Shown here piece by piece: positions 18,965 through 27,996 of a stretch of 64,000 nucleotides of DNA. Under the pieces are notes generated by a model. That model was not told the origin of the DNA. It ran no database searches and saw nothing but the letters and a program-made list of their open reading frames with translations. The position numbers and the translations under genes are program-made. Each line of letters starts with the position of its first letter. Position 1 is the stretch's first letter. The DNA comes from Niabella drilacis (GTDB lineage: Bacteria; Bacteroidota; Bacteroidia; Chitinophagales; Chitinophagaceae), in the NCBI RefSeq assembly GCF_900101395.1, contig NZ_FMZO01000003.1, forward strand, positions 124,001 to 188,000, written 5' to 3'.

Positions 18965-19816
18965 ATGGCTTTACTGGATTTTTTAAAGAAAAGGAGTGGT
19001 GGCGAGGATGAGATGTCCTTTATAGATCACCTGGAAGTTTTAAGGTGGCATTTGATACGCAGCGTGTTAGCCGTAGTGGTTTGCGCGATCCTTGTATTTA
19101 TGTTCTCCAACTTTTTTGTAGAGGATATTATTTTCGGGCCAACCCGTGGCGATTTTATTTCGGTAAAATGGCTTTGTAAAATTGGTCAGACGGTGGGTAT
19201 TGGAGATGGTCTTTGTTTTAAGACCGAACCCAAATTCCAGGAAACAACCATGACAGGGCAGTTCATCGCATCGTTTACCGTGGCTTTTGTGGGAGGGTTT
19301 ATACTGGCGTTCCCGTATATCTTTTGGGAGATCTGGCGCTTTGTTAAGCCGGCTTTGTCGGATAAAGAGGTAAAAGGAACACGGGGTATTATTCTCTGGG
19401 TTTCCATCCTGTTTTTCCTGGGGGTCGCATTCGGCTATTTTATCCTTACCCCGCTGATGGTGAACTTCTATTTTAACTATAAGCTGAGCGAGCAGATCCA
19501 GATCATTCCTACATTTTCGGACTACCTGGAAAACGTGATCTATACCACCGTGGGGATTGGGGTACTGTTCCAGTTACCATTATTGGTATTGTTGCTGGCC
19601 AAAGCCGGCATTCTTACCGGAACCGTGCTGAAAAAATACCGGAGGCATGCATTTGTAGTGATCCTTATTGCCGCAGCTATCATTACACCCACCACCGATC
19701 CGTTTAGCCTGGCGGTAGTGACCGCGCCATTGTACATCCTTTTTGAGATCAGCGTGGCGCTGGCATCAAAAATTGAGCGGAAACGATTATTAGAGAACCC
19801 ACAGGAGTGGAGTTAA
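18965..19816 (+). CDS. tatC: Sec-independent translocase subunit TatC
   Basis: This 283-residue inner-membrane receptor for twin-arginine signal peptides has six predicted helices. Conserved features include MSFIDHLEVLRWHLIRS at the N-terminus, FRFLxP-like wording in IWRFVKPALSDKE, and the periplasmic loop before ILTPLMVNFYF. A loop insertion around residues 60-95, including two Cys, is common in Bacteroidota TatC. No tatA or tatB is in the window. The end of the gene is 11 bp before the rpiB start chosen here. Confidence 0.95.
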   Translation: MALLDFLKKRSGGEDEMSFIDHLEVLRWHLIRSVLAVVVCAILVFMFSNFFVEDIIFGPTRGDFISVKWLCKIGQTVGIGDGLCFKTEPKFQETTMTGQFIASFTVAFVGGFILAFPYIFWEIWRFVKPALSDKEVKGTRGIILWVSILFFLGVAFGYFILTPLMVNFYFNYKLSEQIQIIPTFSDYLENVIYTTVGIGVLFQLPLLVLLLAKAGILTGTVLKKYRRHAFVVILIAAAIITPTTDPFSLAVVTAPLYILFEISVALASKIERKRLLENPQEWS

Positions 19817-19827
19817 AAATATCGGTT

Positions 19828-20283
19828 ATGGAAACAACATTTGATCTTACAAAACCTGTGGCCATTGGCAGTGATCATGCGGGTTTTGAATATAAACAAT
19901 ATGTCATTTCCTTCCTGGAAGGAAAGGGATTAACGTTTAAGGATTTTGGCGCGTATTCTTCAGAATCGGCCGATTACCCGGATTTTGCACATCCCGTGGC
20001 CTCGGCTGTTGAAAGCGGGGACTACGCTTTTGGCATCTTGCTTTGCGGCAGCGGAAACGGTGTTGCCATTACGGCGAACAAACACCAGGGCGTGCGGGCT
20101 GCACTTTGCTGGGATAAAGAAATTGCCGAACTGGCCCGCAGGCATAATTGTGCCAATATACTGTGCATACCAGCCCGCTTTATTCCGGAGGATGTTGCAG
20201 AAGTGATGGTAGAAGCCTTTATTTCCACGGAGTTTGAAGGCGGCCGTCATGAAAACAGGGTAGTCAAGATCAGCTGCGGGTAA
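19828..20283 (+). CDS. rpiB: ribose-5-phosphate isomerase B
   Basis: This 151-residue enzyme interconverts ribose 5-phosphate and ribulose 5-phosphate. GSDHAGFEYKQ at the N-terminus, LLCGSGNGVAITANK with the catalytic Cys, and the RRHNCANILCIPAR segment are diagnostic of RpiB/LacAB. The ATG at 19828 is preferred over a GTG at 19807 that would overlap tatC. It is read with tatC and probably with the M28 peptidase 24 bp downstream. Confidence 0.95.
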   Translation: METTFDLTKPVAIGSDHAGFEYKQYVISFLEGKGLTFKDFGAYSSESADYPDFAHPVASAVESGDYAFGILLCGSGNGVAITANKHQGVRAALCWDKEIAELARRHNCANILCIPARFIPEDVAEVMVEAFISTEFEGGRHENRVVKISCG

Positions 20284-20307
20284 GGCGCCGCACTGCAAAT
20301 ACAGAAC

Positions 20308-21858
20308 ATGCGAAAAATGATGAAACCTCTTTTTGTCCTGGTGGCCGTTTGCGCGGTGACCATTGCAGCAGCTCAGAAAAAGGCAGACCCCGGGGTCTTT
20401 GCCCGTACTATTACCACCGCCGATCTGAAGGCGCACCTCAGCGTAATTGCCAGTGCAGAAATGGAAGGAAGGGATACGCCTTCACCCGGCCTGGAAAAGG
20501 CGGCGGAGTATATTACCGCGCATTTTAAGAAGCTGGGATTGCAGCCCGGCAATAACGGAAGTTACCGGCAAACCTTCGGGTTATCAAAAGACTCGCTGGC
20601 CAAGCTGGATCTTTCTGTGAACGGGATACATTTTGAGGCATTTAAAGATGTGGCGCCCATGTGGGTAAACGGGGAAAAGGTCCTCCTGGATTATAAGGAA
20701 TATGCTTTTGCAGGATATGGGATTGTAGATGCAGGCCGGGATGATTATGACGGTATGGATGTTAAAGGCAAACTGGTGGTAATTATCGGAGGTAGCCCGG
20801 AGGGATTTACACCATCAAAAGAAGGCCGGCTGGCTTCTACCGCCACTGCGATAAAAGTAAAAAACGCCCTGCAAAAGGGAGCGGCAGCTATCCTGGTTGC
20901 TACAGAGCAGATCCCTCCCCGCTCCAAAAGTCCGGTTGTATACCGGCCAGACTGGGAAAAAAATACCCCGGGCCAGGCCCCCCCTGTTTTTTATATAAGT
21001 GCCAACGTTGTTGAAAAAGTAAGCGGACATAGCTATGCGGAGGTAAAAGCAGCCCTGGATAATGGCCAAGCCAAACCGGGGATCAGTGAGGCAGCACTTA
21101 CATTAGATTACCGGTTGCAGCGGGACCGGGCTACGGCTTCTAATGTACTGGGGGTAATTGAGGGTACTGATAAAAAAGATGAATACCTGTTCATTACCGC
21201 GCATTATGACCATGTTGGTAAAGATGCAGCGGGAAATATTTATTACGGGGCGGATGATGATGGCTCCGGGACCGTGAGCGTTCTGGAAATGGCGGAGGCA
21301 TTTGCCCGGGCAAAAAAAGCAGGTAAAGGCCCCCGCAGAACCATCGTATTTATGACGGTAAGCGGTGAGGAAAAGGGACTGTGGGGCTCGGAATATTATT
21401 CGGACAATCCGGTTTTTCCGCTGGATAAAACCACGGCAGACCTGAATATTGATATGATCGGCCGTGTTGATACGGAAAGAATGAGCGCCGATACCCTGAA
21501 TTATGTTTATGTGATCGGTCATGACAAACTAAGCACCGATCTTCCGGTGATCAATGAAGGCATGAATAATAAATACACGAAACTGGTGCTGGATTACAAG
21601 TTTGATGACCCGAATGATAAAGAGCAGATCTATTACCGCAGCGATCATTTCAATTTTGCCCGGAAAGGGGTACCGATCCTCTTTTTTTACGACGGGATGC
21701 TAAAGGCCGATTATCATAAGCCTACTGATACCATTGAAAAGATCAACTTTGCGCTGATGGCCAAAAGGGCGCAGATGATCTTTTATACGGCCTGGGAAAT
21801 GGCCAACCGGGACCAGATGCTGAAAAGAGATCTGAAGTTGCCGGAGCAGGCACGGTAG
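20308..21858 (+). CDS. M28-family zinc aminopeptidase with PA domain, exported
   Basis: This 516-residue secreted peptidase has a signal peptide to about residue 22 (TIAAAQ). A PA (protease-associated) insert lies near 110-250. The M28 catalytic core shows the metal and catalytic motifs in order: ITAHYDHVG, GADDDGSGT, VSGEEKGLWGSEYY, NIDMIGR and RSDHFNFA. All expected zinc ligands appear to be present. It probably trims peptides in the periplasm or outside the cell. It starts 24 bp after rpiB. Confidence 0.92.
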   Translation: MRKMMKPLFVLVAVCAVTIAAAQKKADPGVFARTITTADLKAHLSVIASAEMEGRDTPSPGLEKAAEYITAHFKKLGLQPGNNGSYRQTFGLSKDSLAKLDLSVNGIHFEAFKDVAPMWVNGEKVLLDYKEYAFAGYGIVDAGRDDYDGMDVKGKLVVIIGGSPEGFTPSKEGRLASTATAIKVKNALQKGAAAILVATEQIPPRSKSPVVYRPDWEKNTPGQAPPVFYISANVVEKVSGHSYAEVKAALDNGQAKPGISEAALTLDYRLQRDRATASNVLGVIEGTDKKDEYLFITAHYDHVGKDAAGNIYYGADDDGSGTVSVLEMAEAFARAKKAGKGPRRTIVFMTVSGEEKGLWGSEYYSDNPVFPLDKTTADLNIDMIGRVDTERMSADTLNYVYVIGHDKLSTDLPVINEGMNNKYTKLVLDYKFDDPNDKEQIYYRSDHFNFARKGVPILFFYDGMLKADYHKPTDTIEKINFALMAKRAQMIFYTAWEMANRDQMLKRDLKLPEQAR

Positions 21859-21973
21859 GAGGAAGCAGTAAGCGTTCAGCTATCAGTCTTCAGTACCCTT
21901 TAAACAATATTCAACCACATTCAACAATGTCCCACCACGTTAAACCAAGAACCCTCCTGTGATCTTTGAGGGG

Positions 21974-22010
21974 TAAAAACGGATCTAACGTGAAACCTTG
22001 AACCTGAAAC
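21974..22010 (+). repeat. dispersed intergenic repeat, copy A
   Basis: This copy begins TAAAAACGGATCT and continues with runs of the type TGAAACCTTGAACC. A related copy is at 27557-27587. The remaining 21859-22089 has no gene. Both copies lie just downstream of a gene end. Confidence 0.5.
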
Positions 22011-22089
22011 TTTAAACAAATATAGGAGCCATCAGAGTTTCAATTCTGCCTCACCCCGGACCCCGGACATTTGGGGCGGAACGGAAACG

Positions 22090-23028
22090 CTATTTTGAAG
22101 CAAACAGCAGCTCGCAGGGTTTTAACCCGGTAAGGCGCTTAAACGCTGTGCTGAAATGTGAAATGGAGGAGTAACCCAGCATCATTGAAACATCCGTTAC
22201 ACTGAGACCTTTTTCATAAAGCAGGTATTTGGCATGCTCCATCCGCTGGGTCTGGTAAAAGTCAAAAATAGTGGTACCGTACATTTCCTTGAAGCCTTTT
22301 TTAAGATAGCATTCGTTCATGGCCACCTTCCGGCTCAGCTCCTTAATGGTGATCGGCTCACCAATATGCCTGATCAGGATCTCCCGGGCCTGCGCTACCT
22401 TTTCCTTGTCTGCCTCATTAGACAGGAACCTGCAGCTGATCACTTCCAGTTGCTTTTCCTCAACCATTGAATCCATGGTCAGCAATAATAACATCTGCAG
22501 CTGGGCATTTACATAAATGTTTTCCAGGGTGCCATTATAGCTGTGTTCCAGCAAACCTTCAATAACGGTTTTGGTTTTGCAGCATAAGGGCAGCGTTCGG
22601 GTAAAGGAAACCTTATGTTTGAATTTTAACAGGGAATCGCTGAAACTATTGGCCGTTCTTGTTTTTATGAACTGCGACAGGTGTGCCGGCATAAACTGCA
22701 CATTCAGCACATCGATGCTTGCGGTGCTGTCCCCGCAGTCTTTGGGCCGGCCAGCGGTACATTTACTGCAATTTTCCCGGGAGCAATACATATTCCCCGC
22801 AATGCAGAACTTCAGTTTCAGGTTATTTTCTTTTGGTTTCTGGCTGTTATACTCGTACACCAGCATTCCCATATCTTCTGTTAAAATATTTACAGACCGG
22901 CTGTATCGCCTGATCTCATACTGTACGGCCCCCGGTATCTGCTGTACCCGGTGGGCCCTTAGTTCCAGTGAGGAAGGATGATCCAAGTCCTTGAAACTTA
23001 ATTGTATAATGTCTTCTGTAGTATTCAT
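22090..23028 (-). CDS. AraC-family regulator with N-terminal cysteine cluster
   Basis: This 312-residue transcription factor has a C-terminal double helix-turn-helix of the AraC type (about 210-310; ITIKELSRKVAMNECYLKKGF and SVTDVSMMLGYSSISHFSTAFKR). The N-terminal sensor part has five Cys at about 75, 82, 87, 90 and 98 (spacing CX6CX4CX2CX7C), which could bind metal or respond to redox. No matching ligand-binding family was recognised. It is divergent from lpxA and has a clear promoter at 23039-23073. Confidence 0.88.
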   Translation of the reverse strand: MNTTEDIIQLSFKDLDHPSSLELRAHRVQQIPGAVQYEIRRYSRSVNILTEDMGMLVYEYNSQKPKENNLKLKFCIAGNMYCSRENCSKCTAGRPKDCGDSTASIDVLNVQFMPAHLSQFIKTRTANSFSDSLLKFKHKVSFTRTLPLCCKTKTVIEGLLEHSYNGTLENIYVNAQLQMLLLLTMDSMVEEKQLEVISCRFLSNEADKEKVAQAREILIRHIGEPITIKELSRKVAMNECYLKKGFKEMYGTTIFDFYQTQRMEHAKYLLYEKGLSVTDVSMMLGYSSISHFSTAFKRLTGLKPCELLFASK

Positions 23029-23038
23029 GATACGGCGG

Positions 23039-23073
23039 CAAAGTTACTCCCAATCTGTAATAAAGTCAACAAA
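23039..23073 (-). promoter_or_regulatory. promoter of the AraC-family gene (TTTG-N23-TAACTTTG)
   Basis: On the minus strand TTTG (23070-23073) and TAACTTTG (23039-23046) are 23 nt apart. The -7 element ends 10 nt before the ATG at 23028. Confidence 0.6.
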
Positions 23074-23153
23074 ACAATGTCAATTGTTGGTAATAATCCC
23101 TGATTTGCAGTTCATTATTAAAAAAATTAATTACAATTTAATCATCGAATGTC

Positions 23154-23161
23154 TAAATTTG
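23154..23161 (+). promoter_or_regulatory. -7 promoter element (TAAATTTG) of lpxA
   Basis: TAAATTTG matches TAnnTTTG and lies 34 nt before the lpxA ATG, giving a leader of about 30 nt. Confidence 0.5.
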
Positions 23162-23195
23162 CGCCATTATTTAATATTGGTTGACCCGTAAGTAC

Positions 23196-24002
23196 ATGAT
23201 CCATTTTAACTCATATATACATCCGGACGCTAAAGTGGCGCGGAATGTAAAAATAGACCCGTTTACTGTGATCCATCAGGATGTGGAAATTGGTGAAGGT
23301 ACTTGGATCGGCTCCAACGTAACCATACTGGAGGGCACCCGTATCGGAAAGAACTGTAAAATCTTTCCGGGAACCGTGATCGGCTCGGAGCCCCAGGATA
23401 AAAAGTTTGACGGGGAAAAAACAATCGTGGAGATCGGTGATGACTGTGTTATCCGCGAGTTTGTGACCATTCACCGCGGAACCCGCGACCGTTGGAAAAC
23501 GGTAGTAGGCAAGGGATGCTGGATCCTGGCATACAGCCATATCGGGCATGACTGCGTTATTGGCGATTATTGTACGTTAAGCAACAGTACGCAGATAGCC
23601 GGGCATGTGGTATTGGGCAGCCATGTGGGGTTTGGGGGTGTATGTGCCGTGCACCAGTTTGTAAAAGTTGGGTCTTATGCGTTTATCAGCGGCGGATCGC
23701 TGGTAAGCAAAGACGTTCCGCCTTATATTAAAGCGGCCCGGCAGCCGTTGAGCTATGCGGGTATCAATTCGGTAGGACTTAAGCGGAACGGCTACTCTGT
23801 TGAAAAGGTCAATCATATACTGGATATATACCGGGTTATTTATAACCGGGGACTGAATGTGACCCAGGCGGTACAGCTCCTGGAAGAAGAATTTCCGGTT
23901 ACGGATGAGCGGGACGAGATCCTCACATTTGTTCAGGAAAGCACAAGGGGCATTATCAAACGATACACCAAAGGAAATGGCGATGACGATAGCCTTGAAT
24001 AA
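23196..24002 (+). CDS. lpxA: acyl-ACP--UDP-N-acetylglucosamine O-acyltransferase (LpxA)
   Basis: This 268-residue cytosolic left-handed beta-helix enzyme catalyses the first step of lipid A synthesis. Hexapeptide repeats run from about residue 8 to 185. The catalytic His lies in SHIGHDCVIGDYC, and the C-terminal helical acyl-binding part follows (YAGINSVGLKRNG). The ATG at 23196 (MIHFNSYIHPDAKV) fits the family, while an in-frame TTG 15 nt upstream is less likely. Its 3' end overlaps the ABC ATPase gene by 26 bp. Confidence 0.93.
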   Translation: MIHFNSYIHPDAKVARNVKIDPFTVIHQDVEIGEGTWIGSNVTILEGTRIGKNCKIFPGTVIGSEPQDKKFDGEKTIVEIGDDCVIREFVTIHRGTRDRWKTVVGKGCWILAYSHIGHDCVIGDYCTLSNSTQIAGHVVLGSHVGFGGVCAVHQFVKVGSYAFISGGSLVSKDVPPYIKAARQPLSYAGINSVGLKRNGYSVEKVNHILDIYRVIYNRGLNVTQAVQLLEEEFPVTDERDEILTFVQESTRGIIKRYTKGNGDDDSLE

Positions 24003-24603
24003 GGCTGGGAAACGGTTCAACCGCGATTGGATCTTCCGGAACCTCTCCGGCCGGTTTGAATCCGGGAACAGTTATGCCATTATCGGGGCCAACGGCTCCG
24101 GAAAAAGCACTTTTTTACAGGTCATAGCCGGCGCCCTCCATTTGAACGAGGGCAATTGCACCTGGACTGCCGGAAATCCTGTTCCATCAGAAAAGATCTA
24201 CCGCTACGTGGCATGCTGCGCTCCTTATCTTGAGTTGATAGAAGAGATGACCCTCCTGGAATTGCTCGGGTTTCACCAGCAGTTCAAGCCGTTTATGGCG
24301 GGTATCACGCCCAAAAAGATCGTGGAAGAGCTGGGCATGCAGGCTGCGGCGCATAAACGCATCCAGCAATTTTCCAGCGGTATGAAACAGCGGGCCAAGC
24401 TGGCGCAATGCATCTATTCCGATACGCCTATTGTATTATTAGACGAACCCTGTACCAACCTGGACCGGCAGGGCATCGACCTTTACTATACGTTGATCGA
24501 TCAATATTGTAAGGACCGGCTCGTACTGGTAGGCAGTAACGACGAGGTGGAATATAAATTCTGCCGGCAGCAGCTCAGTATGATGGATTACAAGGTATTT
24601 TAA
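23977..24603 (+). CDS. ABC transporter ATP-binding protein
   Basis: This 208-residue ATPase has Walker A (IIGANGSGKST), the signature FSSGMKQRAKLA and Walker B (IVLLDEPCTNLD). The D-loop is directly after Walker B, and the final region is short. No permease gene is adjacent, so its membrane partner is elsewhere. The start is at 23977 (AAAGGAAATGG gives an unusually good Shine-Dalgarno-like purine run) or at an ATG two codons on. It overlaps lpxA, suggesting coupled translation and perhaps an envelope-related substrate (inference). Confidence 0.9.
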   Translation: MAMTIALNKAGKRFNRDWIFRNLSGRFESGNSYAIIGANGSGKSTFLQVIAGALHLNEGNCTWTAGNPVPSEKIYRYVACCAPYLELIEEMTLLELLGFHQQFKPFMAGITPKKIVEELGMQAAAHKRIQQFSSGMKQRAKLAQCIYSDTPIVLLDEPCTNLDRQGIDLYYTLIDQYCKDRLVLVGSNDEVEYKFCRQQLSMMDYKVF

Positions 24604-24703
24604 TTTTTTGTCCGGACTTCAGTACTGCTGTCAGCAATGGTTGTGTCACTCACTGCATCGTTCGGTACAGATCCGGCAGTTTCATTTCTTGTGATGTAAA
24701 GCG

Positions 24704-25474
24704 TTAACGCTGCAAACCAGATTTTTGGCGCTGCTGCCTTCTCTTTTCAAAAAGCAGGGAATCGTTTCGCCGCTCTTCAGGAGTATTGGCATAAGCAAAC
24801 TTCCCCAGGTAAATGGTCTTTTGCCCGATGCCGCGGGATTGATCCCGGTAAAAACTTTTGTCGTCTTTAAAAGTGATCATGCCCCATTGTTTACGGATCT
24901 CCCGGAGTACTTTTTTTTCATCCTTTGGGCGGTAATAGTAAACCAGCAGGATCCGCCCCAGGTCATCTTTTTGGAGGAATAACAGTTTTGCCCGGCTATA
25001 TACGGACCGGTACGGGGTGGAGGGATTGGGGTTTTTGTTAAAGATATATCCCCGGTTTGCATTTATTTTTCTTAATTCCGGGATAGCAACAGGCGTACAG
25101 GCAAACCCGGGGTCGGCATTGCTGCGCGCCATGCTGTCGAACCGGTTGTTCATATTCCGGACCCATACAGCGGGCTCATAATTGGGGGAACGCATAAATG
25201 CCGGTGGCGCCGCAAACCAGCTGGTGCTGAAAACCACCATCACGATATCGTCTTTTACAAAGGCGGCTTCCTCAAAATTGCCGAGCCCCCAATAACCGGA
25301 TCTCCCCTTGGGAATCTGCCTATATTGTGCCGGCGGTTTAAAAATGGCATTCACCATGGCAACCTGCTCCTGTGCACCTTTTAATTGCTTGGCCAGGCTA
25401 TCGGCAGGCTGGGCAAACAGACTGCCGGTAAGGGCAAGAGTAAAAATGAGCAAGGCACCAATGGGTTTGTTCAT
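24704..25474 (-). CDS. secreted protein of unknown function
   Basis: This 256-residue protein has a clear signal peptide (MNKPIGALLIF... cleaved after LFAQ). The mature part has several Trp and aromatic clusters (SGYWGLGNFEEAAF, LLVYYYRPKDEKK) and a very basic, glutamine-rich C-terminus. I recognise no family. The start at 25474 is chosen for the signal peptide, because the open frame upstream lacks one. Confidence 0.72.
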   Translation of the reverse strand: MNKPIGALLIFTLALTGSLFAQPADSLAKQLKGAQEQVAMVNAIFKPPAQYRQIPKGRSGYWGLGNFEEAAFVKDDIVMVVFSTSWFAAPPAFMRSPNYEPAVWVRNMNNRFDSMARSNADPGFACTPVAIPELRKINANRGYIFNKNPNPSTPYRSVYSRAKLLFLQKDDLGRILLVYYYRPKDEKKVLREIRKQWGMITFKDDKSFYRDQSRGIGQKTIYLGKFAYANTPEERRNDSLLFEKRRQQRQKSGLQR

Positions 25475-25698
25475 GAATATCTTTTCCGTTAAGACGCTAA
25501 ATTTTTTCAAAATCCATAAAAATAATATGCGGGTTTGCAAATCGTGCACATTATGCGAGACTTAAATTTTGCTAATGGCCGATTTCAGTATTGCTGGCAG
25601 CAACGGCGGTGTCTCCCAGCCCCGCGCTTGGAGGGTAGTTGGCCGCTTAGTCTGCCCTGTCCGGAACGTTAATGATAACCGGATTGAAAAAATCAACC

Positions 25699-25706
25699 TA
25701 AATTTG
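25699..25706 (+). promoter_or_regulatory. -7 promoter element (TAAATTTG)
   Basis: TAAATTTG matches the consensus and lies 86 nt before the ATG of the TPR-HTH regulator. Confidence 0.35.
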
Positions 25707-25792
25707 TATCTGGATAGATGCGATCTGTAGGTCCTTTATAGAGAAAACTTAAAGTGCTGAAAGCCAAAACAAAATTCTGTTTAGAATTCAGG

Positions 25793-27469
25793 ATGCGAGC
25801 CATATCTCTGGTCATATTTTTTATCGAATGCTCCTTTTTTTCAATGGGACAGGATCTTCCTGTCTCCGATTGGGTAAAGCGGTTGAACGATAACAGCAAA
25901 TCGCAGGTTATTAAACACTACTCCGTTTACTACGATATCACGAAGATCGATTCTGCTTCAAGGGTCAAAGCTGCCTTCGAAATAGAGAAAGCATGCGCTA
26001 CAGGAAACAAACGGTTAAGGCTTATGGGCCGGTCGGTAAAAGCAAAATTGCTCTTTTATTACCTTAAAGAAGGCGATTCGCTGTACGCAGCACAGATGAA
26101 AACATGCCTGAATGAGGCTGTTGAAATGGAGGATCCCTATTTGCAGGCAGAATTTGGCCGGTGGTATGCAGAAATGTTGAATTCGATGAACCAAACAGCA
26201 CTTGCGGTTCAATATGCAACCACCTCATTACAGTTGCATCATTACCTGGGGTTGGAAAACTTTGCAGCCGTAAGTATCTTTTACATGTGGGTGGGGGAAG
26301 CCCTGCTTGTAGACGGTTATCCCCGGGATGCGATCGACTACCTGCGTACCGGCCTGAAGCTCGCGGACACGCTGGTAAAGCCGTTCCGTTTTATGTACAC
26401 GTATAATAATATTGGGCTGGCTTACCGCGAACTGCAAAAACATGATTCGGCGCTTTTCTATTTCGAAAAGCTCCAAAAATATTGCGCTGAAATTAAAAAA
26501 CCCGTTTGGCAGGAAATTGCCTATAAGAACCGGCTGCCCTCCTTTGTAGCATTGGGTATGCTGGACAGCGCAAAAGCGGTTGACGCCCGTCTTTTTGAAA
26601 TTGCCAGGCACAGCAAGGAACCGGAAGATTCATTGATCGCCTATGAGATGATGGGGAAAATTGCCATCAGGGAAAAAAAAATTCAAAAAGCGATCCCTGC
26701 CCTGCTGAAAAGCGCCGTGCTGAACAATGGAAGGTATCCGGAATTATTGAACCGGGTAAACGGATCGTTAGCCATCTGTTATGAAAACCTTGGGCAGCCC
26801 GGAAAAGCATACCCGTATTCAAAACTTGTGCGCAATTATAATGACAGTGTGAGCCGTGCCCGCGAAGTGCGTACCAACCGCTACGTTTTTATAAAAGCAG
26901 CCTATGAAAAAGAGCAGCTGGCATTAAAAGAAATGACGGAAGAAAAACGCCAGGCCATCAATAAAAGAAACAGGGGTATTGCGTTGCTTGTTTTTATAGC
27001 AGCCATCGCAGCCTGGTGGCTGAACCGGAGCCGGAAAAAAGCAGAAAAACGGCAACAGCAGGCAGCCGGGGCACTGGAATCGTTTAAAGAAGAAATCATA
27101 AAAAAGAACAGCCGGATCGAAGAACTGCAGGCAAGCATTGAGCAGCAGCAACATAAGCTATATGATGCACAAACCATCGAAGAACTGAGCCACCAGATGA
27201 TATTGACCGAAAATGACTGGCAGCATTTCAAATCGCTTTTTGAAAAAACATACCCGGCATTTTTCAAACTGCTCCGCGATAAAGCACCCGGCATTACCGA
27301 GGCCGAACAACGGATGGCGGCGCTGCTAAAGATCCGGCTCAATACAAAGCAGATAGCCGCCATGCAAGGTATCGGTGCAGACAGTGTGCACAAAACCCGC
27401 CACCGCCTGCGCCAGCGCTTTGGCACGGCCACTACAAGCGAGCTGGAAACGCTTATTGCCGCGATCTAG
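25793..27469 (+). CDS. membrane TPR protein with LuxR-like HTH
   Basis: This 558-residue regulator has an architecture common in Bacteroidota. It comprises a signal peptide or anchor (1-20), tetratricopeptide repeats in the periplasm (about 40-370), one membrane helix (about 396-413) and a long coiled coil (about 415-470). A cytosolic helix-turn-helix follows at the C-terminus (ITEAEQRMAALLKIRLNTKQIAAM, then VHKTRHRLRQRF). It probably passes a periplasmic or protein signal to DNA. The ATG at 25793 is chosen over an upstream GTG for the signal peptide. Confidence 0.85.
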   Translation: MRAISLVIFFIECSFFSMGQDLPVSDWVKRLNDNSKSQVIKHYSVYYDITKIDSASRVKAAFEIEKACATGNKRLRLMGRSVKAKLLFYYLKEGDSLYAAQMKTCLNEAVEMEDPYLQAEFGRWYAEMLNSMNQTALAVQYATTSLQLHHYLGLENFAAVSIFYMWVGEALLVDGYPRDAIDYLRTGLKLADTLVKPFRFMYTYNNIGLAYRELQKHDSALFYFEKLQKYCAEIKKPVWQEIAYKNRLPSFVALGMLDSAKAVDARLFEIARHSKEPEDSLIAYEMMGKIAIREKKIQKAIPALLKSAVLNNGRYPELLNRVNGSLAICYENLGQPGKAYPYSKLVRNYNDSVSRAREVRTNRYVFIKAAYEKEQLALKEMTEEKRQAINKRNRGIALLVFIAAIAAWWLNRSRKKAEKRQQQAAGALESFKEEIIKKNSRIEELQASIEQQQHKLYDAQTIEELSHQMILTENDWQHFKSLFEKTYPAFFKLLRDKAPGITEAEQRMAALLKIRLNTKQIAAMQGIGADSVHKTRHRLRQRFGTATTSELETLIAAI

Positions 27470-27808
27470 ATCACCAATCAAAAATCCTGATAGTTCCATG
27501 TTCAACCCTTCAGTAGTTAGGAAGGGGTGAAACGCATTGCCTCCACTCATCAGGTATAAAAACGGATCTGAACCTCAAACCTGAAACCCCTGTCTCCACC
27601 AATGGTTAGTGAGCAGTGAAATGGCTCGCTCTAAACCAGGACGCGCTCAGCATGCATGAGAACGAAAAACATCAGATCATAAACGAAAAACAAACACAGG
27701 AGCCTTCCAATCCCTTTGACAGGATTTTGACAGGTAACTGACAGGCAATTGCCAGCCAAAAAACTTGCAAACCGGATCACTCCGGGCGTAAATTAGGTGA
27801 AACGTATC
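27470..27808. other. 339-bp gap with dispersed repeat copy B
   Basis: No gene is supported here. At 27557-27587 there is a copy of the repeat also found at 21974-22010 (TAAAAACGGATCT then CTCAAACCTGAAAC). Nothing else is recognisable. Confidence 0.5.
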
Positions 27809-27991
27809 ATGCACTTTGTTAAAAAATACAGCAACCTGATCATTATACTGCTGCTCATACTGGTATTGATCCTGCTGCTGATCATTTTTACAGATATACA
27901 CGTGGCAAAAATTAACCGGGCAATAAAGCAGACCTCTGTTATAACTAAGGTGAAAATCCCCTTCAGCAACTTTAAAACTTTTAAACAATAA
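27809..27991 (+). CDS. 60-residue single-pass membrane protein
   Basis: This small protein is dominated by one very hydrophobic helix (about 9-31, nearly all Leu and Ile), followed by a basic soluble tail ([15 protein letters not shown]). It ends 5 bp before the DUF1566 lipoprotein gene and is probably co-transcribed with it. An in-frame GTG lies 12 nt upstream. No family was recognised. Calling it real rests on spacing to its neighbour and a clean membrane profile. Confidence 0.55.
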   Translation: MHFVKKYSNLIIILLLILVLILLLIIFTDIHVAKINRAIKQTSVITKVKIPFSNFKTFKQ

Positions 27992-27996
27992 CGATT

